Shown piece after piece: positions 48,155-59,658 of a stretch of 64,000 nucleotides of DNA (the first letter of the stretch is position 1; every line of letters begins with the position of its first letter). This DNA comes from Hofstenia miamia. Taxonomy: Eukaryota > Xenacoelomorpha > Acoela > Hofsteniidae. The notes below the pieces were generated by a model. The model saw nothing but the letters and a program-made list of their open reading frames with translations. It was not told the DNA's origin and ran no database searches. The stretch spans positions 156,238 through 220,237 of the forward strand of contig CABFPE010000189.1 in NCBI GenBank assembly GCA_900660155.1, written 5' to 3'. The position numbers and the translations under genes were made by a program.

Positions 48155-49065
48155 GCATGTAAAGGATACTATATATAAGTAAAAATATACCATTACTGTT
48201 GTACTTAACTTTGCATTTTGCATATAGTTTTGGTAAGGAATTGCCTTTTTTAGCAAATTACCAATTTCGCATAAATGTAAACTTGGATTGTTATCATTCC
48301 TAACGCCCTCGAGTAAAACATGCATAAACTTATGCTATCAAAAATTAAAAAATGGCTCAATAGGTTGGGAGTGGAGTTCATGACTTATTGCATTTTTACT
48401 TAGTCAGGGAAACCTAAGATTGTAATTTGCGTACTGTCCTAATACAAATTGAATAAATTTGTAAAGAATTGAGTTTTGTCAACCATACAATGGGGAAGTA
48501 AATAGATTTGGTAATTTGATTTTGCACTGCACACCCATGCTTGCTAACTAACCTGTTTCCTTTTATTACACCATTGATGCTCTAATCAATTTTATTGCTA
48601 AATGCGATTATAGAATTTTCGAATTTATTCATATTTAGTTCTATTGTTCTATTGCTTGTTTGTAGGCAGTTTTCATGTTTCATCATTTCCAAGATATCAG
48701 AAATTGGTAGTAATTAATGTAACAATGATTGACTAGAACTTTTTTTAAACAAATATTTCTACAATATAGTAGTGAAGTCAACATTGTAAATCCTATCTTA
48801 AGCTTACTTTACTAGCTCCAAGAACTAACATTATTAATTACATATATATCCATTGCATGAATTGCTTCACACCAAAGTCTTACCTAATGTATGCAAAGTC
48901 AGGATAAAATCCATCTGCTCAAAAGCTACATAAAATCAAGTATGATGCATATTATTTTGTTAAGATTTTCAGCACATTATGCTGATATTGTATACATGTG
49001 TGTAGCTTGACGATATACGTAATGATTCAAGTACAATCCTAAAATTTTTTCCACGGATGACTATG
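47816..49065. other. AT-rich stretch without supported genes
   Basis: Only a (TA)n run at 48110-48154; no coding motif seen. Confidence 0.5.
48110..48154. repeat. (TA)n microsatellite
   Basis: Uninterrupted TA dinucleotide run. Confidence 0.95.
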
Positions 49066-49281
49066 TTAACACTAGAAGTAGCAAATGTGTCAAAATTGAC
49101 TCAAATTAAAATTTTGTTTACTTGCGTATGCATTCATTAAAAACAACAGCAGGTATATACACCTCCAAAAATATCGATTATCTATTTGAATTTCCATAAG
49201 TAAAATTTTTTTTACATAAATTTTAATTGAAATGCTACATGTAAAAGGAATCTCAAGGAGTAATGGTACTTCTAGTGTTAA
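49066..49281. mobile_element. piggyBac-type MITE, copy 2 (inverted relative to copy 1)
   Basis: Core 49070-49277 (208 bp) flanked by TTAA at 49066-49069 and 49278-49281. Ends CACTAGAAGTAGC and the complement CACTAGAAGTACC. Its complement aligns with the copy at 3859-4064 over nearly the full length. Confidence 0.85.
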
Positions 49282-52200
49282 GCATGACTTAACATATATA
49301 GATCCAGGTAAATAAGTATTGAAAAAAATATTTCTGTAATAATTTAGATTGTACCATTAGAACCCGGAAATAAGGGGCGCTACCACTCTAAAATAATCAT
49401 TTCCTCCCGAAATTTTGTGTTTTAGTTTTTATCGTATGCCTTGTGAAGGGGTTCCCTAAACATATCTTCGTAACTACACGTGATATGAAAAGTTTAGCAT
49501 TTCATTAGCTTTTGCATGAAGGTCACAAAACTTTCAAATCTATGTCAATAAAAATTTGTAAAAACCACCATGACATTGAAAAATTTACCCTGTTAATTGA
49601 TGAAAGTGAAATTCTACAAACATTTAATGTCATTCTTTCGAAGGTTCAGAGTGCATTCACACAAAATTTGTGAATATCCTAAACATTTTATAAAGAATGT
49701 GGTTTTGTTTGCTATATATGATATATCATATGCATTTATATTGATGAAGGTACTTTAAGGGATCCACTTATCAGGAACATCAGATTGAATCTAAGTTTTT
49801 TATAAAATAAACAAAATGTTTTTCTAGTCGTTTACAAATTGTTTGTATTCAGTTGTGCTGCTTTAAAAACCGAATTACATTTAATAGCTTTCATTCCATT
49901 CCATATAATTGCAAGCGCATATGTAGCTGTTTTAATTAAGTTTCTACGTCTCTTCCTGCAAAATTAAGAGTTCTTTAAGCACCTGAATGTGACGTCATTA
50001 ATACAAATATTCAAACTTCAAACTCAATTGATAATGTCTTCAGCAGTTTTGGAAAAGGCGTGAATAACAGGTCGTTCATGAGGAGAATAATAGCTAAAAT
50101 CTTCTGATTAAATTGACGAATAAAAAATGTTCTTAGTTACTTCAAAAACAATGATAATTTTCCCATCCTGCAAAAATTTGCAAAAATTGTGCTTTATACT
50201 CTGCTATTGCCAGCTTGTGCTGAAAGTGCTTCTCAAAAACTGTTTTAGGCAATTCAATCCTTGACAATTTCACCCATATAAACTCGCTTAATTATTTTCC
50301 TAAAATTGGTTTTCAATAAAGTTTTACCCTGCCAACTATTTATTTTGATGATTTTAGTGATATATAGCATTTATATGACAATTTGCGCACGTTGGATTGC
50401 GCAACAATTAAGATCGAAGCCAAAAGTTTTTTTAAGGAAAAGATATCGTTTTTAGAAAAAATACAAGATTATGTGGACATGCCGCTAGTTAGTCTAATCT
50501 GTCATTGTAGTATTTAATATATTTTCCAAATGATAGCTAGTGGCTTGTTCCCGCCATGTCTATTCTTCAGAGAAGACCCCGCCATACGGGCGGACTTAGG
50601 CTACGTTCAACCTGCAATTTCACAACCACTGTAATTTTATTTTTTCTATGTATTATATCTTTGCTTTAATTCTAAAGTTGCCTAACTCATTGTTTCTTGT
50701 TTTAAGAAATGCAAAAAAATTTAAATATTTATTTGCAATCGTGACTCACCTATATAAACTTGTAAATTTTAGGTATATATGCAACAGTCTCACTTTTCCT
50801 ATGACAGTTGATGTGACTTTTCTGCTTAAATTTCAAATAAGCAAAATTCGAATTATGCCGTTTTAAAATTAAGAAACGATGTTTGTCTCATATTTCAAAT
50901 GCTATATTTTAGATTGCAAATTTTTGGATACTTTATACCAACCCAACGAGATATGAACTCGAAATTCTATACGTGAAACTGACCTCACCTGACCCTCATT
51001 CTACAGAAATATTACGTTTGACCCGAAAGAAGCGCGACTTTGAAAAAATTGAGGACACGAGAATATATTTTGGAAGATATCATCTTTACATCAAAACAGG
51101 AGAACTTTTTTAAACGCCTTTGATTCATTGTCAATAATTATAGTAAAGATATTGTAGTTTTATTGACAACTCATATGTACGCTAGACTGGAGGGAATCTA
51201 TACACGTTTCTGTGCAGGTTGTGATGATTCACAGTTGATTGATATGCAGACTGTACTGACTGGAGTTTATAGTTTCATAATTTTTCTGTCAAGAATACCG
51301 TTTTGCTTCCGATTTTTGTATGCTTTATATTTTTTAATAAGTCTCGTGTATTTTGCTGATTCACCCTAACTTGCACCGAATCACCACAACCAAATATTGA
51401 AAAACAACATATAATTGCGTCATTTCATTGCATAAAAAATATATTGCCTTTTGTGATGTTATGGATCTAATCTATGTCAATGATTTATAGAAGAATTGAT
51501 CACTTCCTTCTATTCTCTAGCAACAATGACTACAACTTTGCATGCACACCAACCGATTCGCTCCAATTTACTATAAAACATCATGTAACAAATGTAATAA
51601 AATAAAATATTAATCCCATTTCTACCCAAATGAACCGATTTCATCTCTGTAATATAGAGGATTAGCCTACTTGTGAGGTATTCGCAATTCGTTAACTCGA
51701 TTGACGTAGTTCTCATAATGAATTGTATTTAGGAAAGCTTTCAATACAATTCCTGAGAGGACTGTAGCACAATGACTATGCAAATTTTAAATCCAAGAAT
51801 TTGAAATTTCTAAAGAATACTAAACTTATTGTTTTTATTTAGTTCGGAATTTACATTTCCTTTGTATGCATCAGCTAATGAATGAATAATTGTGTCATCG
51901 TTGATAAAAATAGCATGGGTTCACAATAAACGTTTGCTCATTGAATCTATGTCAGCAAAATTTATAATAGCAAGGCTCTAGAAACTTTACAATAGCAAGT
52001 CATTCATCTGTCAGCCCCTAGACGTAAATTTACGTTCAATAATTTTAATAGGTATTTTAACTCAATGTTGAGTAATGGCAATTCCTCATTTGTACAAAAC
52101 TCTTCATATAATATCGTGCAAAAACATCAAATTCAAAATATATCAGAGATGGAACCGGCTACTGGCTTGCAGTTGCTTGGAAATTTCAGGAAATCCGAAA

Positions 52201-55200
52201 AATTTACCGGCCAAAATTAATTATATATTTCTCTTTTTATCTAATAACTAGGGAGAAAATCGTAAGAAAATGTTCAGAAGTTTTGTTTCAGCAGTTTAGA
52301 ACATTGCAATTAGAACAATACTTAAATTTATTTTTTAACTTCTCATTAACTTTGACCCTAAATTGAGTTATTCTGTTAGTATAGTTTTGTTTCAGTTGGA
52401 ACTAACTAGTAATAATTTAAACAATATTTGTTGATTAATAAAGAAAATGGAATCCGTTAGATTTACATTTGAAAATTTAAGAAACATCACACCAAATAAA
52501 AAGTTCTGAACAATTGTATTTTTCTAATATTGGAAGAGACATTTAAAAAAAATGTGAAAGATTTTCCGTTGCAAACATCTTCAAACGCAAATGTAAGTTG
52601 AGAAGTTGGCAAATTATACTAGAAGAGAAATTTTGTTTGGCTTTAGCGGAAAGATTTTAAATATTTTTATTTGTTTATTATTTGTCATTTTATTATCAAT
52701 TATTATATGTTAGGTAAGGTTAAATGTAAACCATAATGGTTGATATATATTGACTACCATAAAAATCAACTAACTAAGTAAACCAATTTTCTCCATACCA
52801 CGGAAGCCCACTTATCGATAGATGTATAATTATCCGGATATTTCAAAATTTCTTAATAGGAAAAATTCTTCGAAAATGTGGAAAAACCGAGTGTACCTTT
52901 ATGGATGCAAAGGGCAGTTTAGGCCTAAAGAAGATTTTTTTTCAAAAACATAAAAAAAAAATTAGCATATATAAGTGTGAATTGTGTTCGAAATGTTGAA
53001 AAATTTTAATGGTTCAATAGCAGCAAAGAAAATTATGTTTTCGGGTACAGACAGTCACGGGTAAAAAGTTTAAGGTACGTGTAATAAATTATTTTTTTTA
53101 TGGTTGGTGTATCATTAAAAAGCTCTACCCGCATATCACTAATATTTATCTGTCTATTTATCTATCTATCTATATANTGGTGAGCAATACATTTAAGTAT
53201 TTTGGGGCTCTATTAGGTTGAATTCGTCACTTGATTTGATATTAATTGAATTTCAATGCTAACCAATCCAATACTATTAACTATAAATTCGCAAAAGATT
53301 ATAATAATAAATTTTCCTGAAACGTTAGCAAAATCTCCATTTAAAATGATTGGTAACATGTTTTTCTTGTTGCCCAGCTGAAAATAAATTTCTATTGAAC
53401 AATATCTGATTTTAAAAAATTGTGAGTCGTACTAGCCAATGGATGTTAGTAACATAATTCGTCTATTATTATTTAATTTATTTGAAAATGAGCTTACCAT
53501 TCTAAAAAATAATTAAGAACACGGATTGATTGAGTCGCCTTTTCTCCTATTACGGTTTGATTGAACTCGCAGGTAGATAATTTTGCAAAGATAATTGCAG
53601 AAGTAATCTTGTGGAAGTAATGTCTATTAAACAACTAACTTTGTTTTGAGTTAAAGTAAAGAACTCTCCGAACTCGTTGGCGAAAATCGATAATAAATCA
53701 ATGGAGTTTTGTTTCCGTTTAGATTGATGCCGTTTTCTTTATTTAATATTTTCCCTCTTATTTTTGCCATTGTTAAAAATTTCACATTACTCTGCGTAAT
53801 TTTGTGAGGCTTTCAGTAGAAGCAGACAACGAATCAGTTGTAATATTTTTACATTGAGGAATAGCTTTTACATTGTATATTAATGAAAAACCATTTTTAG
53901 TGCTTGATATATTGAAAATATTTAAATGAAATGCATTATATTAAGGTGATATTTTTTAAATTTAAACATTAGTTAAAACAACCTTATTACAAATCAAACT
54001 ATTATTATACATTTGATTCGTAGTTGCAATTTCAATTCAGTACTTCATGATTATTATGATAGATATCTATGAAGCTTCAATAGAGATTCACCCCTAAATT
54101 GAGGAAGCCATTCTATAAAGCAAATATAGATTCCTTATTGTATCAAAGGCCAATTCTTTCAGCACAAGAAACAAAACCACAGTCAAAACGTGATGTTTTC
54201 ATGTGGATTAACGATCAGCTACATATGATCACGTCTTTTTTGCAAATAATAATATAATTATTCCTTAAATTTGTTATTTTTTGAGAAATCTTTCTAATTG
54301 TTTTTAAAAACAATTTCGTAACCATATTCCAAACTTCGGTATCGGTTCAGGAGGGATTGAAATATCTCCATCCAATTACAATTACGAAGTACAATGCAAC
54401 CGGTCCAATTCAAGGGTCTACATTATCAAATGATTTACATTCGATAATCCCTAAAAAATTAGTTTAGCTAAATTGTTGTAAGAGATCAAATTATTTGCCA
54501 GCGGGTTATCAATCGGCGGAACAGGTTCATCACTTAAAAAAGTAGACTAACGAATGAAAATATACTAAATGCCATCTTTTCACTGATTAACCATATCAAT
54601 TTGAAATAGCAAAAGGCGCCTATGCCACGGCACACCAGTGCTGGGAGCAGGTTGGTTGAGTGAGAAATCCCAACCTGGATCTTAGCTATTTGAAAAACTT
54701 TTATCCTCGCCATTGAGAATCTTTCACCCTTTTTCTTAACCTAAAATGTTGAATGTTTGAAAAATTTGATGGGGTTTACGTTTCATTGTTTAATAACATT
54801 GTTTTAACATCAGTAAATTCCCATTTTTTTATCCGGTGACTCAACACCATATTTGTTATGTGCAGGCTCTTTGTAATGTATTCAGAATTTCCGGAAAAAC
54901 TGTAGTGAGCGAAATTCTCTTGCCTGCTTTTTGTACTCCAAGACGAAACCTGTGGTAACTTTCTGATATTTACAACAAAAATTGAATATATTAATATTTT
55001 CCTGCTTATTGATGCGATGATAAAGCAGAGGTATTAGTGGGGCAGACATTTAAGCCAAATTCAGCACAGGCCCACAGCATTGGCAAAAAGTGAGATTGAC
55101 ACCGACAGGTTCACTAAATGTTATATATAAAAAATTTCTGTTTGAACATTTCCTCACAAATTACACCTATATTTAATATATCGAAGCCCAGTCAAGCTCA

Positions 55201-56659
55201 AGCCCACCATTTTTGTAAAAATTTATGCCCAGTTCAGCACTAACTTCTTTGAGATAGAATAAATAAAATACAAGCTGCATAAGGAGGCATGCATACTTTC
55301 CCACACACTATTATACAAATGCAAACGAATTTATTATACAAACACTGAATATGTAGTATACCATGACATAGGCATTTAACATTGAAAAATAGTCGATGAA
55401 ACTCATACTGAATATGATAGCAATCATTGATACTGATTTAATATAATGCAAATGGCAAGCAAAATACCAAAGACCAATTTTTATCAACATTTAAATTTAT
55501 AGATTCTGGCTTTCATAAATTTTCTAAGATGCATCTATTCGTAATAATATATATATTTAATATTTTAATGAATTTCAACAAATAATTTCGCCATCAAATG
55601 ATCTTTATATTGGGCCCATTTTTTAATGCATTCTGCAAAATATTACTGTACGTTTTCAGGCGAAGCTGATTTATAACAAATATTGTATAAAGCTCGAAAA
55701 TCTCTGAAGAATTGACTGGAAACCATAATTACACAACTGTCATTGGGTCAAAATTTGAAGGAAAAAATTTTATGCATTAATGTAAATAATCAGAAATGGA
55801 TTTTATGTCTTTTATATTTTGCATGCATAAATCCAAGACAAAATGCGAATCGTGTTCATTGATTTATATATTTTGATCTTCTATACAGCGTTTATTATTG
55901 AAGAAAATATTAAAAAAGTATTTATTCAATGTAGAAGCACATCGAAACTCAAAACATTCAACTTACCGCAATCTTTTGAACTTTCAAACCATGAGCATTT
56001 AATTATAAACTCAAAATAATTAAACTGAATTCTGTTATCGTATTTCCGTAAAAATCTGAGAAGTAAGATTGTGCAGCAATTATGGAAATCCCTCCCGGAT
56101 TCTGCTATTTGTTCAGCATATCCAAAGTTATCATCACTCATGATATGCATGGAATTTTACAAGTAAAAAATAATCGTGTTTTACAATCACTTTAGCTCAT
56201 ATTTTTACATGTGTAATCAAATATGATTCTTAAAATTTTTTACGCATTTTGTAAAATGTCACCATTAATCAGTATGCTGAAAATTTCACACAAAGTATTG
56301 TTAAGTGTTACATTTGGGCGAAAGTTCATATTCAATTGCGAATAAAATTGAGTTTCCTTAATTTGAAATTTTTTTAATAAAAATTTGGCGCATTCGTTTT
56401 TTGAGTGACCTGCTGCAAATGAAATATATAGACCCATCTCAGGTGAACTTGAATAATTTAAGTTTAATATGTTTTTACACCGAACTAGATTTTTATTAAT
56501 TGATAAATTTAATTAGACAACTATAATGACTAGCCACAATTAAGTTTGTTATTTAACACTAGATTTACTTAATCTTTGAGATCCATTCGAAAAAAACACA
56601 TTTCATTTGAAAGTTTTTATGAAAGTTTCAAATATGGAATTCAAAAACATTGTTAACAT
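49282..56659. other. AT-rich stretch without supported genes
   Basis: No coding motif seen on either strand. Contains a (TATC)n-like run at about 53145-53176 ending in a single undetermined base (53177). Confidence 0.5.
53145..53177. repeat. (TATC)n-like microsatellite ending in a lone N
   Basis: Short tetranucleotide run (TATCTATCTATC) followed by TATATA and the only isolated N of the window, at 53177. Confidence 0.85.
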
Positions 56660-56975
56660 CAAGGTGGGGAACAGGTCCATTTTTTAACCCATCAGCCGAC
56701 CAACCCACTGATTCGTAACCCGACCCACTCAAAAAATATTCATAGCATAATACACCGAAAATGTTTTAATGTAAAATTAAAAACAATAACAATATAGAAT
56801 CAATAAAAAAATACGAAAATATTTATAAGTCTCAAGGAATTTCAAAAATTGAAAATGTTTGATATCTTAAGCTGTTCCTTAAATCTGCTAGCGTTCTTCT
56901 ACAATAACTATTATAAATGACCTGCGACCCGACCTGAACATTCTGAGAGTGACAGGTGACCCGTTTCTCACCCTG
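56660..56975 (-). mobile_element. hAT-like MITE family M2, copy 2 (316 bp)
   Basis: Ends CAAGGTGGGGAACAGGTCC (left) and the complement of the right end CAGGGTGAGAAACGGGTCAC form inverted repeats. It matches the 34614-34931 copy in opposite orientation and length. Subterminal GGGTCGGGT-like words occur at both ends. No clear 8-bp target duplication, so probably old. It lies about 190 bases upstream of the channel start codon. Confidence 0.65.
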
Positions 56976-57161
56976 ATCATTATGTATAAAGCTAAAACAT
57001 GTAATTATAATTATCACAAAAGATTTGCGCTTTGATTTAAAATGATCGATTACTTGAATTCTAGTGATCAAGTTGTCAGTGAAATTTACGTTTTTGGGTT
57101 TTGAGCAATTGTTTTGTGTTGGTGATAGATTTACATTTAGATGGAAGGTACATAGAATAAG

Positions 57162-57488
57162 ATGTATGCATCAGAGCATCATGAAAATGAACAAAGAAAA
57201 ACGGAAACTGTAGCAGACAACAATCGTGTACTCCTCAACGTCGGTGGAGTCCGCCATGAAACGCATCGAGCAACCTTGAAGAAGATTCCTGCGACGAGGT
57301 TGTCTAAGCTCACAGAAGCTCTTGCGAACTATGACCCAATGTCCGGTGAGTATTTCTTCGATAGACATCCAGGAGTTTTCGCTCAAATTTTGAATTACTA
57401 CCGCACCGGAAAGTTGCATTACCCAACAGATGTATGTGGCCCCTTGTTTGAAGAAGAGTTAGAATTTTGGGGATTGGACTCCAATCAG
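57162..57488 (+). CDS. Shaw: Shaw/Kv3-type K+ channel, first coding exon (start and T1 domain)
   Basis: Starts at the first ATG after an in-frame TAG at 57153-57155. A 20-residue polar leader precedes the T1 tetramerisation domain ([59 protein letters not shown]), nearly identical to the family pattern. T1 sets subfamily-specific assembly of the four subunits in the cytoplasm. His86 and Cys92 are the first two ligands of the HX5CX20CC zinc site; the CC pair comes from the exon at 20196. The donor ATCAG|GTATGA follows 57488, phase 0. Reading on past the donor stops at once. The matching next exon is 37 kb upstream on the same strand. Confidence 0.95.
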
Positions 57489-58892
57489 GTATGAAAACAT
57501 ATTTTCTACGTGTTGCACAGGAACGCATTCCATTTTGTATGTATTAATTCTAACAAATTCTAAGACGATACTAAACAAATGGCTTTGGCATACATTTTCA
57601 TTTATTTGATTGCCACATCAGTTTGCCCATTAGTCCAAGTATTAATTGATAAAATCAGATGCGAAACATTTTGGTGTAATATAAACTTAGGTTAGTTATG
57701 ACTAAACACCACTTGTATTAAAACTATGACAATAATATTTATTCAAATAATTTGTAAATTTATTTTTTATGAACGCTTAATGAAAACCACCTTATGATTT
57801 AAAAATTAATTTTATTCGTATTTTTACATTTGAGAAGTTTTCCATTGTAGTTGTTGACAGATCGTAGAGAAAGTTGAAGCTAAAACTTGAATGGCATCTT
57901 GCAGGAGTCGGATTGTAATAGTAACACAAGTATAAAAAATTTATTTACAAGTCAATACAAAACAGATTGCAGAATTAAGGGCCAAAAATCTAGATAAATT
58001 ATAATATCACAGCACCAAGGAGTGCTAAATATATTATAAGTAATACCATAGACTTCTCCTATTTAGAAGTCTATGGTAATACTTGATATCAATTAGAAAA
58101 AAACAGTTTTCCATCGTTTACACTGTACACTGTGCACAATTTGTGAAGGTAATCTATAATAATATCAGTCAACATTGACATTTATTACGTCAGTCAAATA
58201 TATTATCTCACAATTGTTAAATATGTTACATTTATACAAAATGTCCTTGTATATATTCATTAACAATGTGCTAACAATATCCGCTCTATGTTGAAATTAA
58301 ATAGTAATAATTCGATTTGACAAGTGATAGTCGGAATGTGAGCTTGAAGCTCCCATTCGAAGTAAATGACTAAAAAATTGCTGCTTGCATTTGTGTAAAG
58401 TTGGTCTTGTATAATTCTCATTAATTGAATTTATGATTTGTGTAAAGTTGTTCTTTTATATTTTTTCGAATGTACCCCTTATAATACATAACTTTTTGAA
58501 TGTATGATAGCTATAAAGTATTTCTTGTATAATTCTTCTAATTGTTCTTTAGAAAACAGATATTGCTTGGGAAATGTTTGAATTTTGTATAGATATAAAA
58601 TATTTTTTCACAAATGTTAAACATAGTTCAATATAGGTATGTACATTTCATCAAATGAACAAATTTTAAAAATTTGTATAATTTTTTAATTAGTTAACAA
58701 ATTGTATCAAATAATTTATAAACTTCGATTTTCGAAATCATACATTTAATACAATTTTTTCCGAAGCGGGAGGGCGAACGTCGAAGGTAGATTTATTTCA
58801 AATGGAAATAGTAAAATTCAATTTGTTTTGTAATATACGGATGTTGGACTACCTGTTGCTATTAAATATATTAATAAATTAACTTATATATC

Positions 58893-58923
<31 letters not shown>

Positions 58924-59400
58924 GAAACACGTGAAATCTATTAAGATTAAATCAAAAAGTGTCTCTCAAATTTTTTTATCACTACTTAAATAACAAAATA
59001 TATCAAAGTTCTTAAATTATTCGAAGCTTAAAGATTTATTCTATCCCTAATCTTATGTTACGCTCAACATAATATGTTTCATTAAACACAACTGAACCTT
59101 ATTTCAAAATGTAGTTAAGGCCAAAATTAAACAAAAGTAGGCAGTACATTTTTGAATATATGTTTTCTTTGATTTTGAACATTATAATATTATATTTAGC
59201 CTTGTAGACCTTGCTGACGATGCTAAGATAAGAATAAACAACATATGTTGATATTAAGATTTTTCTCATGTTATTAATTATCCCATTTGTACTGAATTAG
59301 TAGTTTTTGAAAATGAACATCAGTTGTAACAAGAAAGTTTCAATTTACACTTCAACAGTTCAAATGATGCTGATGATGATGATGACGACGATAATAACAA
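57489..59400. other. AT-rich stretch after the T1 exon
   Basis: No second T1 exon or S1 exon is visible here, although this is where they should lie if the assembly order were right. It contains the self-complementary AGACTTCTCCTATTTAGAAGTCT near 58049 and a (TA)n run at 58892-58921. Confidence 0.5.
58892..58921. repeat. (TA)n microsatellite
   Basis: Uninterrupted TA dinucleotide run. Confidence 0.95.
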
Positions 59401-59405
59401 AATTA

Positions 59406-59567
59406 ATAAGAGTCAAAGCAAATTTATTGCTGTAAATAAATGACAGTAAAAAAGCTACAAACTAAAAATACATATATTTACAAAATAATAATAATAAAAT
59501 ATATATAGAATAAATGTGTGTGTGTCTATGTGTGTGGTGAGCTCAGTGTAAAAAACCACTAAATGCT
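59406..59567 (-). mobile_element. LINE 3' end, strongly 5'-truncated copy
   Basis: About 160 bases nearly identical to the 3' untranslated end of the next LINE copy (59659-59808), including the terminal hairpin AGCAAATTTATTGCT at 59417-59431 and the GTGTGTCTATGTGTGTGG tract. Homology stops at about 59567. A typical product of abortive target-primed reverse transcription. Confidence 0.8.
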
Positions 59568-59658
59568 TTTCCATTTTTTCTTATACAAAAGCTTTTAAGG
59601 AGATTTTTGTTTTTTTTTGCATTTAAATGCATTAGATTTTATTGCAAAATGCCCAGTA

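Noticed and set aside
50190-50300. Possible hAT transposase C-terminal scrap
   Set aside because: Only a few scattered residues match, with a stop in the middle; not distinguishable from chance.
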